Source: Prevotella sp. UBA2850 (GTDB lineage Bacteria; Bacteroidota; Bacteroidia; Bacteroidales; Bacteroidaceae). From it: 17,120 nt of DNA. The stretch is from positions 1 through 17,120 of the forward strand of contig DEFO01000019.1 of the NCBI GenBank assembly GCA_002350805.1, written 5' to 3'. This document shows positions 6,619 through 13,707 of this stretch, one piece after another; within the stretch, counting starts at the first letter, position 1; each line of letters starts with the position of its first letter. A program made the position numbers and the translations under genes. A model generated the notes under the pieces. That model ran no database searches and was not told the origin of the DNA. It saw only the letters and a program-made list of their open reading frames with translations.

Positions 6619-8244
6619 ATGAATAATTCGGTAATCACATTCCCCATGCCGGCCAACGAGCCGGTGAAGGCTTACCTGGAAGGTTCGCCCGAGCGTATTG
6701 AACTTGAGAAAGAACTGGAGCGCCAGAGCCATTTGGTGGTCGATATCCCCATCATCATCGGCGGTAAGGAAATCCGTACAGGCAATGTGGGACAGGTCAC
6801 CTGCCCGCACGACCACAAGCATGTACTGGCCACCTATCATAAAGTAGGAAAGAAAGAGGTGGAGATGGCTGTTGAGGCCGCCATGGAGGCATGGAAGGAG
6901 TGGAGCCGCACACCGTGGACCACCCGTGCTGCCATCGTGATGAAGATGGCCGAGCTGCTGGCAACGAAGTATCGCCCCATCATGAATGCGGCTACGATGC
7001 TGGGCCAGAGCAAGAATATCTATCAGGCAGAAATCGACTCGGCTTGCGAGACCATCGACTTCTTCCGCTATAACGTGCATTATGCTTCGAAGATTTACAG
7101 CATGCAGCCGAAAGACGGCGTTGCCCAGCTCAACCATACCGAGTATCGTCCGTTGGAAGGCTTTGTGCTGGCCGTCACACCGTTCAACTTCACCTCTATT
7201 GCCTCGAACCTCTGCATGACGCCCGTGCTGATGGGTAATGTGGCGCTGTGGAAGCCCTCAACGACTGCTTTGCTCTCTAACTACTATCTGATGCAGCTCT
7301 ATAAGGAGGCAGGTTTGCCCGATGGCGTGGTGAACTTCCTGCCGGGCAGCGGTGCTCTCATCGGCGAGGTGGCCACACAGTCGAAGCATTTCGCAGGCAT
7401 CCACTTCACGGGTTCCACTGCTACCTTCAAGAGCCTGTGGCAGCAGGCATGCAGCCATCTTGACACCTATATCTCTTATCCGCGCCTGGTGGGCGAGACT
7501 GGTGGCAAGGACTTCATCTTTGTACATCCCTCGGCCGACAAGAAGGCTGTGGCTACGGCAGCGTTCAGCGGTGCCTTCGAGTTCCAGGGACAGAAGTGCT
7601 CGGCAGCTTCGCGCATGTACATTCCGAAGAGCCTCTGGCCCGACGTGCTGGAGGATATCAAGCGTATGGCCGCTGAGGTGAAGATGGGCGACGTGAAAGA
7701 CCCGAAGAACTTCATCAATGCCGTCATCGACGAGGCTTCGTTCGACAAGTGCAAACTCTATATCGACTATGCCCAGGAGGCTGCCGATGCCAAGGTGGTG
7801 ATGGGCGGAAAGTGCGACAAGTCGGTGGGATGGTTTGTTGAGCCGACAGTCATCGAGACCACTAACCCGCGCTTTAAGTCGATGGAAGAGGAAATCTTCG
7901 GCCCGATTATCACGGTCTATCCCTACGACGACGATAAGGTGGAGGAGACGGTGAAACTCTGTGACGAGACATCGCCTTACGGACTTACTGGTGCCGTCTT
8001 CGGCCGCGACCGCATGGCCGTGGAGCGTATCACTGAGCAGCTGAGCTATGCCGCTGGTAACTTCTATATCAACGACAAGCCCACAGGAGCCGTGGTAGGC
8101 ATGCAGCCCTTCGGCGGTGCACGTGCCAGCGGTACCAACGATAAGGCCGGTGGTGAGTTCAACCTCATTCGCTGGATCATTCCGCGCGTGATCAAAGAGA
8201 CTCTCGTTTCTCCGACAGATTATCGATACACATACCTGAAATAA
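6619..8244 (+). CDS. pruA: L-glutamate gamma-semialdehyde dehydrogenase (P5C dehydrogenase)
   Basis: A cytoplasmic aldehyde dehydrogenase that oxidises glutamate 5-semialdehyde (in equilibrium with pyrroline-5-carboxylate) to glutamate with NAD+. At 541 residues it matches the stand-alone P5C dehydrogenase size, without a proline dehydrogenase domain. Visible are Asn190 in TPFNFTS, the nucleotide-binding FTGSTATF (263-270), the general base Glu293 in GETGGKDF, the nucleophile Cys327 in FQGQKCSAASR, and EEIFGPI. It takes the product of rocD and completes the route to glutamate. Its stop codon is immediately followed by the arcA start codon, so the two are surely cotranscribed. Confidence 0.93.
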   Translation: MNNSVITFPMPANEPVKAYLEGSPERIELEKELERQSHLVVDIPIIIGGKEIRTGNVGQVTCPHDHKHVLATYHKVGKKEVEMAVEAAMEAWKEWSRTPWTTRAAIVMKMAELLATKYRPIMNAATMLGQSKNIYQAEIDSACETIDFFRYNVHYASKIYSMQPKDGVAQLNHTEYRPLEGFVLAVTPFNFTSIASNLCMTPVLMGNVALWKPSTTALLSNYYLMQLYKEAGLPDGVVNFLPGSGALIGEVATQSKHFAGIHFTGSTATFKSLWQQACSHLDTYISYPRLVGETGGKDFIFVHPSADKKAVATAAFSGAFEFQGQKCSAASRMYIPKSLWPDVLEDIKRMAAEVKMGDVKDPKNFINAVIDEASFDKCKLYIDYAQEAADAKVVMGGKCDKSVGWFVEPTVIETTNPRFKSMEEEIFGPIITVYPYDDDKVEETVKLCDETSPYGLTGAVFGRDRMAVERITEQLSYAAGNFYINDKPTGAVVGMQPFGGARASGTNDKAGGEFNLIRWIIPRVIKETLVSPTDYRYTYLK

Positions 8245-9501
8245 ATGAGCGTTCAACCGTGTAAAATCAACGTTGCCTCCGAGACAGGCCGCCTGCGGGC
8301 GGTACTGCTCCGGCGGCCGGGTATAGAGATTGAGCGCATGACTCCGCTCAACGCCACGCAGGCTCTCTACAGCGATATCATGGACAAGCCCACGGTCGAC
8401 CGTGAGTATGGCTTGTTCAGTGGGGTGCTGGAGCGTTGGACGGATGTCTACTATGTGCGTGACATCCTGGAGGAGGTGCTCAAGAACGAGGAAGTGCGTC
8501 AGCATCTGGTGGTTGAGAGCCTGCGGCACGACCGCCGCACCTCGCAGCAGCAACAGGTGATTAATGGGCTGTTTGACCATCTCATGCAACTCGACTGTCA
8601 GCAGTTGGCACGCGTGCTGATTGAGGGCTACGAGAAAGAAGAGTGGGACGGATTCTCTGACGACCGTTACCTGCTCAAACCCCTCTACAACCTGTTGTTC
8701 ACGCGCGATGCGTCGTCGACAGTCTACGACCGGGTGCTCATCAACTCGATGAGTTTCGAGGTGCGTGAGCGCGAGACGCTCATCTATGAGGCTATCTTCC
8801 GCCATTTCTTTGGCGTGGAACTGCTCAATGCCGCCGCATGGAACCACCATGCACGTACTGAGGGCGGTGATGTGCACATTGCCTCGCCCGACCTGCTGTG
8901 CATGGGTGAGGGCATACGCACCAATGCGAAAGGTATTGAGTATATGGCACAGACATTTGCCAAGGAGCGCGACCACTTCAATATCCTGGTGCAGGAACTG
9001 CCTAAGGAGCCCGATTCGTTCATCCATCTCGACATGGTGTTCACCTTCCTCGGTCAGCACTATTGCATGGCTTTCGAACCGATGCTCAAGAAACAGGGGC
9101 TTTTTGCCGGCAAGGAGACCACCCTCATCAGCATCGACAACGGGAAAATCAGCTATCATTCTGTGCCTAACATCCTGAAGGGGCTGGAGTCGTTGGGATG
9201 GGAGATGCAACCCGTCATCTGCGGCGGTAGCGACTCATGGGTGCAGCTGCGCGAGCAGTGGCACAGCGGTGCCAACTTCTTCTCGTTGGGCGACTGTCAG
9301 GTGATGGGCTACCGGCGTAACACACATACCATCGATGCGCTCGACAAAGCTGGTTTCAACGTGCTCAATGCCGAGGATATCATCAGCGGCAAGGCGTTGA
9401 TGAACAGCAACGAGAAATTCGTGGCTGCCTTCCCAGGCTCCGAACTGCCTCGTGCCGGTGGCGGTGCCCGATGCATGACCATGCCTTTACTGCGCGACTG
9501 A
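8245..9501 (+). CDS. arcA: Arginine deiminase
   Basis: Hydrolyses arginine to citrulline and ammonia in the cytoplasm, here feeding ctlX. The 418-residue length is normal. Family motifs are present in order: LLFTRDAS (Asp155), EGGDVH (Glu206, Asp209), HLDMVFT (His261) and the C-terminal RAGGGARCMTMPLLRD with nucleophile Cys410. One difference from the classic pattern is GEGIRTN (221-227) where many deiminases have a Ser-Glu-Arg-Thr core. The gene starts on the base after the pruA stop codon, and its own 3' end runs into the inverted-repeat spacer. Absence of arcB and arcC argues against the ATP-yielding deiminase pathway. Confidence 0.9.
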   Translation: MSVQPCKINVASETGRLRAVLLRRPGIEIERMTPLNATQALYSDIMDKPTVDREYGLFSGVLERWTDVYYVRDILEEVLKNEEVRQHLVVESLRHDRRTSQQQQVINGLFDHLMQLDCQQLARVLIEGYEKEEWDGFSDDRYLLKPLYNLLFTRDASSTVYDRVLINSMSFEVRERETLIYEAIFRHFFGVELLNAAAWNHHARTEGGDVHIASPDLLCMGEGIRTNAKGIEYMAQTFAKERDHFNILVQELPKEPDSFIHLDMVFTFLGQHYCMAFEPMLKKQGLFAGKETTLISIDNGKISYHSVPNILKGLESLGWEMQPVICGGSDSWVQLREQWHSGANFFSLGDCQVMGYRRNTHTIDALDKAGFNVLNAEDIISGKALMNSNEKFVAAFPGSELPRAGGGARCMTMPLLRD

Positions 9502-9585
9502 GTGGGAAAGAAATGGTGAAGAAATGCAGCTTTGCAGCGATTTAGGAAAGAAATTGGAATAATAAGAATAATCTTATTTCAAATC

Positions 9586-9619
9586 AGAAGGCTCCTTTGG
9601 ATATCCAGAGGAGCCTTCT
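9586..9619. repeat. 34-bp near-perfect palindrome at the head of the 21-bp array
   Basis: Centred on GGATATCC, the two 17-base halves match at all but one position pair (9597 with 9608). The right half is the first AGAGGAGCCTTCT unit of the tandem array, so the left half is effectively one unit in inverted orientation. Confidence 0.75.
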
Positions 9620-9793
9620 AACTTTCCAGAGGAGCCTTCCAATTGTCTAGAAGAGCCTTCCTCTTATCCAGAGGAGCCTACCAATTATCTAGAGGAGCCT
9701 TCCAATTATCTAGAGGAACCTTCCCATTATCCAGAGGAGCCTTCCAACTTTTTAAAAGAGCCTGCTAGTCTTCCAGAAGAGCCTAAATTATTC
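9605..9793 (+). repeat. Nine-copy 21-bp tandem repeat (CCAGAGGAGCCTTCCAATTAT type)
   Basis: Units begin at 9605, 9626, 9647, 9668, 9689, 9710, 9731, 9752 and 9773, with an exact 21-base period. GAGCCT is the best kept part and only one unit (9710) breaks it. One plus-strand frame is open throughout and reads heptads of the type PEEPSNY or LEEPSNY, but it has no ATG or obvious alternative start. DNA- or RNA-level function is therefore more likely. There are no unique spacers, so it is not a CRISPR. Confidence 0.85.
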
Positions 9794-9854
9794 TTATTAT
9801 TCCAATTTCTTTCTTTTATCTTTTTTCTTCGCATTTCTTTTGCGAGCAGTGGCT

Positions 9855-11000
9855 TCAACGAAGCTCAGCAAACACTTGTTTCAGTCGGCTGATGAAGTCA
9901 TCTGCTTCGGCCTTGCTCAGACAGAGTGGCGGTAGCAGGCGCAGGATATTGGTGCCTGCACAGCCTGTGAAGCAATGTTTGTCGTAGATAAGAGGTTGGC
10001 GGATGTCCTTATGGGGAACATCGAGGTCGATGCCAATCATCAGACCACGGCCGCGGACATCCGTGATATGCTTTTCGGTCTTCTGCATCTCCTTGAGCTG
10101 CTCGATGAGATACTCGCCCACAACATGGGCGTTCTCGACCAGATTCTCTCTCTCGAAGACATCGAGAACGGCCAAGGCTGCTGCGCATGCCAGGTGGTTG
10201 CCGCCGAAAGTGGTTCCCAATTGTCCGTAGACAGGTTTGAAATCAGGTGAGATGAGCACGCCGCCCATCGGGAAACCATTGGCAATGCCTTTGGCGACGG
10301 TGATGATGTCGGGACGAATGTCCAGCCACTGGTGGGCAAAGAAACGTCCGCTACGTCCGTAGCCGCACTGTATCTCGTCGCAGATGAGGATGGTGCCGTA
10401 TTTCTTGCAGGCTGCCTGCAGTCCTTGTGCAAATTCCTTGGTCGCCATCTTGATGCCGCCCACACCCTGGATGCACTCCAAGATGACTGCGCATACATCG
10501 CCTTTGGCTATCTCGGCCTCCCATGCTGGCAGGTCGTTCAACGGCAGATAAGTCACGTGGCCATTGGCGTTGATGGGGGCAATGATCTTCGGATTGTTGG
10601 TCACCTCGACGGCCAGTGATGTGCGTCCGTGGAAAGCCTTCTCTGCCGAGAGCACACGCGTGCGGCCATTGGTGAACGAGGCCAGTTTCAGGGCATTCTC
10701 ATTGGCCTCGGCTCCGCTGTTGATGAGAAACAGCTGATAGTCGTCATAACCGCTGATGCGGCCCAGTCGTTCGGCTAGTTCTACTTGCAATTTGTTGACC
10801 ACTGAGTTGGAATAGAATCCCAACTTCGACACTTGCTCGGTCACTTTCTTGATATAGTGTGGGTGAGAGTGGCCGATGCTGATGACCGCATGGCCGCCAT
10901 ACAGGTCGAGATACTCCTGTCCTTTGTCGTCCCAAACCTTACATCCTTGGCCCCTGACGATGTTGACATCGAAGAGGGGATATACATCAAATAGTTTCAT
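9855..11000 (-). CDS. argD: Acetylornithine (or succinylornithine) aminotransferase
   Basis: A 381-residue class III PLP aminotransferase that interconverts N-acyl-glutamate semialdehyde and N-acyl-ornithine in arginine synthesis. Visible are INSGAEANENALKLA (93-107), FHGRTS, the cofactor Asp208 in CDEIQCGYGR, Lys237 in TVAKGIANGFPMG, and TTFGGNHLA. It starts five bases after the argC stop codon and is the last gene of the operon. Bacteroidetes have been shown to use succinylated rather than acetylated intermediates (ArgF' of Bacteroides fragilis), so the acyl group here could be succinyl. The 3' end abuts the inverted-repeat spacer. Confidence 0.9.
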   Translation of the reverse strand: MKLFDVYPLFDVNIVRGQGCKVWDDKGQEYLDLYGGHAVISIGHSHPHYIKKVTEQVSKLGFYSNSVVNKLQVELAERLGRISGYDDYQLFLINSGAEANENALKLASFTNGRTRVLSAEKAFHGRTSLAVEVTNNPKIIAPINANGHVTYLPLNDLPAWEAEIAKGDVCAVILECIQGVGGIKMATKEFAQGLQAACKKYGTILICDEIQCGYGRSGRFFAHQWLDIRPDIITVAKGIANGFPMGGVLISPDFKPVYGQLGTTFGGNHLACAAALAVLDVFERENLVENAHVVGEYLIEQLKEMQKTEKHITDVRGRGLMIGIDLDVPHKDIRQPLIYDKHCFTGCAGTNILRLLPPLCLSKAEADDFISRLKQVFAELR

Positions 11001-11005
11001 GTTTC

Positions 11006-12016
11006 TTAAAATGCGCTTGCTTTTAGTTTCAGTCCTGCTGTTTCATCTATGCCAAACATGATGTTCATGTTCTGAACAGCCTGTCCCACAGCACCTTTCA
11101 GCAGGTTGTCGATGGCTGAGGTGATGAGCAGTTTGTCGCCGTATTTCTCAACATGCACCAAAGCCTTGTTGGTGTTCACCACTTGTTTCAGGTCGATGCT
11201 TTTGTCGCAGTAGTGGGTGAAGGCTGCATCGGCATAGAAACTCTTGTAGGCTTCTGTAATTTGCTCAATAGGAGCCTGCGTTTTGACAACAGCCGTGCAG
11301 AAGATGCCCCGTGCAAAGTCACCGCGGTAAGGAATGAAGTCGATGGCGGCGTCCAGAGAGCCCTGCACTTGCGTGAGCGACTGGCGAATTTCGGCAATAT
11401 GCTGGTGCTGGAACGGCTTGTAGATGCTCAGATTATTGTTACGCCACGAGAAATGGGTGGTAGCGCTGGGCTTCTGGCCGGCACCAGTAGAGCCAGTGAT
11501 GGCATTGACAGCCACGTCTTCTTGCAACCATCCCATTTGTGCCGCTGGCAACAAGGCCACCTGAATACAAGTGGCAAAACAGCCAGGGTTGGCCACATGA
11601 CGGGCCTTCTGAATCTCTTCCTTGTTGATCTCAGGCAGACCGTAAACATAGTCATGGTCGCCTTTGATGCGGAAATCCTGTGCCAGGTCGATAATCTTCA
11701 CATGCTCAGGGATGGTGTGCTCCTTGAGGAAAGCCTCGCTCTTACCATGACCGAAACAGAAGAATACAACGTCAACTTCGTCAAAGGGCATGGCGTCGGT
11801 AAAGCGCAGCTCCGTCTCCCCGATGAGTCCTTCGTGGACATCACTCACCAGATTGCCCGCATTGCTCTCTGAGTTTGCAAAGACAATCTCTGCCTCGGGA
11901 TGGTTGAGTAGCAGGCGGATGAGCTCGCCGCCCGTATAGCCGGCAGCACCAAGGACCCCCACCCTGACCCTCCCCGAGGGGAGGGAAACTGTCCCGGTAT
12001 TATTTAGATTACTCAT
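11006..12016 (-). CDS. argC: N-acyl-gamma-glutamyl-phosphate reductase with a repeat-derived N-terminus
   Basis: A cytoplasmic NADPH-dependent enzyme that reduces N-acyl-glutamyl phosphate to the semialdehyde, the step before argD. Visible are the nucleotide-binding VGVLGAAGYTGGEL (19-32), the nucleophile Cys146 in NPGCFATC, and the QHQHIAEI segment near the catalytic His. The start is unusual. Its ATG sits inside the nuclease stop region (ATGAGTAA, eight bases shared), and residues 10-18 (VSLPSGRVR) are encoded by the GC-rich hairpin repeat. Most ArgC proteins begin only a few residues before the VGVLG core, so the first 15 or so residues look like an addition from the inserted element. Translation is probably coupled to the nuclease gene. 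Confidence 0.92.
   Translation of the reverse strand: MSNLNNTGTVSLPSGRVRVGVLGAAGYTGGELIRLLLNHPEAEIVFANSESNAGNLVSDVHEGLIGETELRFTDAMPFDEVDVVFFCFGHGKSEAFLKEHTIPEHVKIIDLAQDFRIKGDHDYVYGLPEINKEEIQKARHVANPGCFATCIQVALLPAAQMGWLQEDVAVNAITGSTGAGQKPSATTHFSWRNNNLSIYKPFQHQHIAEIRQSLTQVQGSLDAAIDFIPYRGDFARGIFCTAVVKTQAPIEQITEAYKSFYADAAFTHYCDKSIDLKQVVNTNKALVHVEKYGDKLLITSAIDNLLKGAVGQAVQNMNIMFGIDETAGLKLKASAF
11955..11985 (-). repeat. GC-rich hairpin repeat, argC-side end of the DUF559 module
   Basis: CCCTCCCC-GA-GGGGAGGG (11968-11985) is a perfect 8-bp-stem hairpin. A tail of CCCCCACCCTGA precedes it on the plus strand. It lies inside the argC reading frame. The same 18-base hairpin occurs in opposite orientation at 12411-12428, with a similar tail, so the two tails point away from the nuclease gene. 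Confidence 0.85.
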
Positions 12017-12392
12017 TTAGTATGTTTTTGATTTTATTGATAACTCCAAAAATGTTTCCTAAAATTTCTTCGTTAGAGAACCTGATAACGTTGAACCCCA
12101 TTCCGTTCAGGCGCTCAGTCCTAAGTTCGTCTTTCTTTATCTGTTCGTACTCAGAGTGATACCCTCCATCTACTTCTACGATAAGTTTCTTTTCAATACA
12201 GACGAAGTCCACAATATAATCCCCAATTATGTGTTGTCTGTTGAATTTTACTGCTAATCGTTTTGCACGAATGTGTTCCCACAACAACGACTCTGCTTCA
12301 GTAGCAAATTGCTTGTTCTTATGGGCAAACTCCTTCAGAAGGACATACCTGTCAGGTGATGCTGTATTGTAAAACCCACAGTTTTTCGCCAT
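12009..12392 (-). CDS. DUF559 family nuclease-like protein
   Basis: A 127-residue protein of the DUF559 family, related to the Vsr/PD-(D/E)XK nuclease fold. Conserved features are Glu34 in the early helix (AESLLWEHIR), Arg52 and His54 (NRQHIIGDY), Asp62 in IVDF, Glu73 and Asp75 in VEVDGGYH, His79, and the terminal GFNVIRFSNEEI. All likely metal-binding residues are present, so it may be active. Substrate and role are unknown for most family members. It interrupts the otherwise metabolic argG-argC gene pair, lies between inverted GC-rich repeats, starts 47 bases after argG and shares eight bases with the argC start. It is probably a mobile or formerly mobile gene. Confidence 0.88.
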   Translation of the reverse strand: MAKNCGFYNTASPDRYVLLKEFAHKNKQFATEAESLLWEHIRAKRLAVKFNRQHIIGDYIVDFVCIEKKLIVEVDGGYHSEYEQIKKDELRTERLNGMGFNVIRFSNEEILGNIFGVINKIKNILNE

Positions 12393-12410
12393 TGTAAAGT
12401 GTGTGTATAG

Positions 12411-12440
12411 CCCTCCCCTCGGGGAGGGGTGGGAGGGGGT
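12411..12440 (+). repeat. GC-rich hairpin repeat, argG-side end of the DUF559 module
   Basis: CCCTCCCC-TC-GGGGAGGG (12411-12428) followed by a GTGGGAGGGGGT tail. It begins 18 bases upstream of the DUF559 ATG and its outer end touches the argG stop codon at 12440-12442. It is the reverse-complement counterpart of 11968-11985 and could also act as a weak terminator or stabilise the 3' end of argG RNA. Confidence 0.85.
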
Positions 12441-13642
12441 TACCTTTCATTAGGATGAATTCCGTAATACACACGGAGCGGAGTACTCGAGACCTTGATA
12501 AAGCCTTTGGCCTCGTCGGCTGTCCAGCCAGTCTGAGTCTCGCCATATTCACCCAACTTGCTCTTGGTGAGGTCGTTGTCTGAGTCGATGCCCACCGTCT
12601 CGAAACCAAACGGGCGCAGTTTCAGGATGGAAGTACCAGTGACGTTGCGCTGACTGCTGGTCAGCATAGCCTCGATGTCGGGCATGACGGGCTCCAGATA
12701 CTGGCTCTCGTGCAAGAACATGCCATACCAGTTGGCCACCTGGTCTTTCCAATATTGCTGCCACTTGCTCAGCGTTGATTTCTCGAGCAGGCGGTGAGCC
12801 TCGATGATGAGTTTCGGGGCAGCAGCCTCAAAGCCCACACGGCCCTTAATGCCGATGATGGTGTCGCCCACATTGCAGTCACGGCCAATGGCATAGCTGG
12901 CTCCTATCTCCTCGATTTTCTGAATGGCCTTCACCTTGTCGTCGAACGGCTCTCCGTTGACGGCCACAATCTCACCCTTTTCGAAGGTAATCTTCAGCAG
13001 CGACTCCTGCTCCTTGGCAGTGACATGCTTCAGATAGGCATCCTCGGGAAGTCCCTGCGTGGGGTCGAGCAGTTCGCCGCCACAGATGCTGGTGCCCCAG
13101 ATTCCTACGTTGTACGAATACTTCAGTTTGGTGAAGTCGGCATAGAATCCGTGCTCGTTCAGGTAGTCCACCTCTTCCTTACGGGTGAGCTTCTTGTCGC
13201 GTGTCAGCGTAATAATCTCCACGCCCGGAGCCATCACCAGGAAGGTCATGTCGAAACGTATCTGGTCGTTGCCGGCGCCTGTAGAGCCGTGGGCAATCGC
13301 ATCGGCCCCAATCTCTTTGGCATAACGGGCGATGGCGATGGCCTGGAAGATGCGCTCCGAACTGACCGAGATGGGGTAGCAGTTGTTGCGAAGCACATTG
13401 CCGAAGATCATATATTTCAGTGACTTTTCGTAGTACTCGTGGGTAACGTCGAGCGTTACGTATTTCACGGCGCCCAGCTTGTAGGCGTTCTCCTCGTTCT
13501 TTTTCAACTGTTCGGCACTAAAACCGCCTGTGTTGGCACAGGCTGCATATACCTCATAGCCATCCTGCGTGAGTTTCATTACGGTGTAGGATGTATCCAA
13601 GCCGCCAGAAAAGGCGACTACCACTTTCTTCTTGTCTGCCAT
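12440..13642 (-). CDS. argG: Argininosuccinate synthase
   Basis: A cytoplasmic ATP-dependent ligase joining citrulline and aspartate, the penultimate step of arginine synthesis. The ATP-pyrophosphatase loop AFSGGLDTS is near the N-terminus, followed by CANTGGF, HGSTGAGNDQIRFD, ICGGELLDPTQGLP and YAIGRDCN in expected order. The ATG at 13642 (MADKKK) gives 400 residues. An in-frame TTG at 13672 is possible but adds ten Lys- and Asn-rich residues and is less likely. It begins 65 bases after the GNAT gene. It competes with CtlX for citrulline, so the two opposed pathways in this window share an intermediate. Confidence 0.94.
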   Translation of the reverse strand: MADKKKVVVAFSGGLDTSYTVMKLTQDGYEVYAACANTGGFSAEQLKKNEENAYKLGAVKYVTLDVTHEYYEKSLKYMIFGNVLRNNCYPISVSSERIFQAIAIARYAKEIGADAIAHGSTGAGNDQIRFDMTFLVMAPGVEIITLTRDKKLTRKEEVDYLNEHGFYADFTKLKYSYNVGIWGTSICGGELLDPTQGLPEDAYLKHVTAKEQESLLKITFEKGEIVAVNGEPFDDKVKAIQKIEEIGASYAIGRDCNVGDTIIGIKGRVGFEAAAPKLIIEAHRLLEKSTLSKWQQYWKDQVANWYGMFLHESQYLEPVMPDIEAMLTSSQRNVTGTSILKLRPFGFETVGIDSDNDLTKSKLGEYGETQTGWTADEAKGFIKVSSTPLRVYYGIHPNER

Positions 13643-13707
13643 AATATCTTTGTCTTTTTTGTTGTTACTCAATGAACTAATAATAAACTTAAATCCGAAA
13701 CAGCCTG

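Larger units (their letters stand above)
9546..9813. terminator. Perfect 27-bp inverted repeat around a tandem array, probable bidirectional terminator
   Basis: Bases 9546-9572 are the exact reverse complement of 9787-9813 (core AATTGGAATAATAAGAATAA). Weaker matching (GAAGAAATGC near 9518, GCATTTCTT near 9831) continues outside. Read from either operon, the second arm runs into T-rich sequence on the plus strand or A/T-rich sequence on the minus strand. The 213-base interior is unusual for a terminator. Confidence 0.5.
9502..9854. other. Convergent spacer between arcA and argD
   Basis: No conventional gene lies here. The spacer is dominated by a perfect 27-bp inverted repeat, a 34-bp near-palindrome and a nine-copy 21-bp tandem array, listed separately. 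Both flanking operons end into it, so a bidirectional terminator role is the simplest reading. Confidence 0.7.

Noticed and set aside
7258..9210. A 650-codon open frame on the minus strand opposite pruA and arcA
   Set aside because: It lies wholly antisense to two strongly recognised enzymes with intact catalytic motifs. The product is His- and Leu-rich with no domain, as expected from the third-position bias of the true genes.
8245..9501. Assigning the 418-residue protein to amidinotransferases instead of arginine deiminase
   Set aside because: The order of FTRD, EGGD, HLDxVF and the C-terminal GGxRCMxMPL motif is that of arginine deiminase, and the neighbours use its product.
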